6,399 bases of DNA, taken from Chitinophaga pinensis (GTDB lineage: Bacteria; Planctomycetota; Phycisphaerae; Phycisphaerales; SM1A02). The stretch lies in NCBI GenBank assembly GCA_943329105.2, contig CALQCP020000144.1, positions 1 to 6,399 on the forward strand. The letters run 5' to 3'. Below, piece after piece: positions 5,339 through 6,399 of the stretch. The notes beneath the pieces are model-generated. The model had not been told where the DNA came from. It searched no databases and worked only from the letters and a program-made list of their open reading frames with translations. Made by a program: the position numbers and the translations under genes. Position 1 is the first letter of the stretch, and each line of letters starts with the position of its first letter.

Positions 5339-6166
5339 TTACGGGCACAAGCCCCAAGCGCCGAGCAGGATGCCGAGGTCGGCTCCATTCACAACGCCAT
5401 CGTTGTTCAAGTCCGCGATGCAGCTTTGGGCCGGAAGCAGTGACGAGTCAAGCGCCATGAAGCGCATGGTGCCCGCGTAGGTCGCCGTGCAAGCCACGGT
5501 CTGGGCCACAACGCCGTTGTACACGTCAGCGGAACTGTTGTAGATGTTGAACCCGGTCACTGTGGATGCGCCCGTGGCACCGGTGACGTTGGTGCGATAG
5601 AACTTGCCGCCCCACGCCCAGAACTGGCAGTCGAAAGCTACGGTCTGGTTTTGGAATCCACTGGCGTAGAAGTAGTTGTTATTCACTAGGTCGGCAAAGC
5701 TGTCGTACGCGTACATGCCGATGGTCACGGGGCTATTTGCGTCATAACGGGTGGTGCGGAAGAAGCGGCCAGTTGCGTTGTCGGCGATGATCTCATCGTC
5801 GTAATACATGCCGTATCCGTTCATGTTGAACGTCTCGCCATTCACATCCTTACAAAGATCCGAGAGACTCTGGTAGCGGATGATCAGATTGTTGTACGTG
5901 CCCGCATCGCCCTGCCCGTTTGCAGCGATCTTGTAGAAATAGGTGCCGTCCGTGAACATACTCTGCGTCACTGGAATGGACGGAGTGATGTTCGAAGCAA
6001 TGGCGCCGTTGCTGTTGGAAGCCAGTTCACCCAACGATGGATAGCTCTCAAGCTTTGCATAGGGCGTCAGGTCAGTGCGCAGGAACGCGACGTACGCATT
6101 CGCGCTGGAAGCTGCGATTCCTGACAAAAGCGCTGCGGATGCCACAATAGACTGGATGAGTTTCAT
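5339..6166 (-). CDS. Exported repeat protein with a single C-terminal dockerin-like repeat; paralogue of the PEP-CTERM gene
   Basis: The product is 275 residues from ATG at 6166. An in-frame TTG 21 bases further out (6187) is rejected, because GAGG at 6177-6180 and a clean signal peptide (MKLIQSIVASAALLSGIAASSANA, cleavage after ANA at 24) fit the ATG. The body aligns along its length with the product of 4307-5083. Shared blocks include TDGxYxYK, AGxYNNLxxRYxSL, TFNM, GMYY, FFRT, GMYA, NNYFYASGF, RxNVxG and RFMxxxSSLxPA. The same repeat marks appear: YKI at 78, FRT at 136 and YRT at 190. After SSLLPA (to 246) the PEP-CTERM tail of the sister protein is replaced by C249-IADLNNDGVVNG...GAWG-LC274-P, one dockerin-like half-repeat bracketed by cysteines. 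Cysteines at 105, 180 and 226 are absent from the sister, which has one Cys, at 185. The function is unknown; no enzymatic motif is seen. It has its own terminator. Confidence 0.91.
   Translation of the reverse strand: MKLIQSIVASAALLSGIAASSANAYVAFLRTDLTPYAKLESYPSLGELASNSNGAIASNITPSIPVTQSMFTDGTYFYKIAANGQGDAGTYNNLIIRYQSLSDLCKDVNGETFNMNGYGMYYDDEIIADNATGRFFRTTRYDANSPVTIGMYAYDSFADLVNNNYFYASGFQNQTVAFDCQFWAWGGKFYRTNVTGATGASTVTGFNIYNSSADVYNGVVAQTVACTATYAGTMRFMALDSSLLPAQSCIADLNNDGVVNGADLGILLGAWGLCP
5351..5416 (-). repeat. Single dockerin-like half-repeat, C-terminal (gene 6)
   Basis: This is one 22-codon unit (residues 251-272) with the calcium-loop pattern D252, N254, D256, D263, followed by LGILLGAWG. 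It is bracketed by Cys249 and Cys274, which could form a disulfide clasp. Classical type I dockerins have two such units, so this is a half-module. Confidence 0.8.
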
Positions 6167-6399
6167 CTTGGAAATGCCTCTAATCAAAGGAAGACTCGGG
6201 AACAGACTGGCTTCGTGGCGCCTGCCGCGAAGCGTAAAACATCACATGAAATCGACGATTCTCGAAATCATGGATAACTACTAACTTCGGTCATTCTGCC
6301 CGGCAACTGCGGTGGTGCAAGCTTCAAATACCGAAATAATATCGCGAGATTCTTAAATCAGCGCATTTATGAATGAGCATCGGTGATGCCCTGCCCTTC
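6167..6399. other. Upstream region of the dockerin-tailed paralogue, no gene seen
   Basis: These 233 bases hold no supported gene. A 10-bp stem with one wobble pair on the plus strand (GCTTCGTGGC at 6210-6219 with GCCGCGAAGC at 6224-6233) lies in what would be the leader of the minus-strand gene. On the minus strand the wobble becomes an A-C mismatch. A TATTAT box (minus strand, 6336-6341) has no matching -35 at usual spacing. The promoter of gene 6 is presumably here, but I cannot place it. Confidence 0.4.
6177..6180 (-). promoter_or_regulatory. Shine-Dalgarno GAGG for the dockerin-tailed paralogue
   Basis: On the minus strand AGAGGC lies 10 bases before ATG at 6166. It favours this start over the upstream in-frame TTG at 6187. 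Confidence 0.55.

Noticed and set aside
6373..6399. Possible divergent gene starting ATG at 6373 (MSIGDALPF to the edge)
   Set aside because: Only nine codons are visible, with no ribosome binding site, so nothing supports it over chance.

Overview
The window reads as planctomycete DNA, most likely class Phycisphaerae. Three genes carry dockerin-like repeats of the form (A/G)DLNxDGxVxGxDLGxLLGxWG, and another ends in a PEP-CTERM-type tail with a PAPG box followed by RRRR. Both are styles I associate with Phycisphaerae secretomes. The DNA is moderately GC-rich and densely coding. Genes either lack a clear ribosome binding site or have a short GAGG. Taxonomy is an inference from protein style; there is no marker gene here.

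Layout: six protein genes, all apparently exported. On the + strand, in order: (1) the 3' end of a secreted protein with two C-terminal dockerin-like repeats (1-440); (2) an SGNH/GDSL hydrolase with an intact Ser/Asp/His triad (520-1248); (3) a three-part protein, lectin-like domain, two dockerin-like repeats, then an alpha/beta-hydrolase esterase (1330-3021). Gene 3 runs tail to tail, with 6 bases between stop codons, into minus-strand gene (4), a probable lipoprotein of the Ca2+-dependent PI-PLC-like family (3028-4221). Further right on the minus strand lie (5) a PEP-CTERM protein (4307-5083) and (6) its paralogue (5339-6166). Gene 6 keeps the same body but ends in one Cys-flanked dockerin-like repeat instead of the PEP-CTERM tail. 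Strong hairpins follow gene 5 (4247-4275) and gene 6 (5270-5297), so these two genes look separately transcribed.

Working together: three of the products (2, 3, 4) are predicted extracytoplasmic ester or phosphodiester hydrolases, and gene 3 also has a glycan-binding-type module. This fits a cell-envelope or secreted degradative function, but no substrate can be read from the sequence. The most notable signal is the gene 5/gene 6 pair. The same secreted body, apparently built of internal repeats of about 53-57 residues, is joined at the same residue to two different C-terminal targeting modules. I see no RNA gene, mobile element, CRISPR array or phage feature, and no intergenic stretch over 300 bases.
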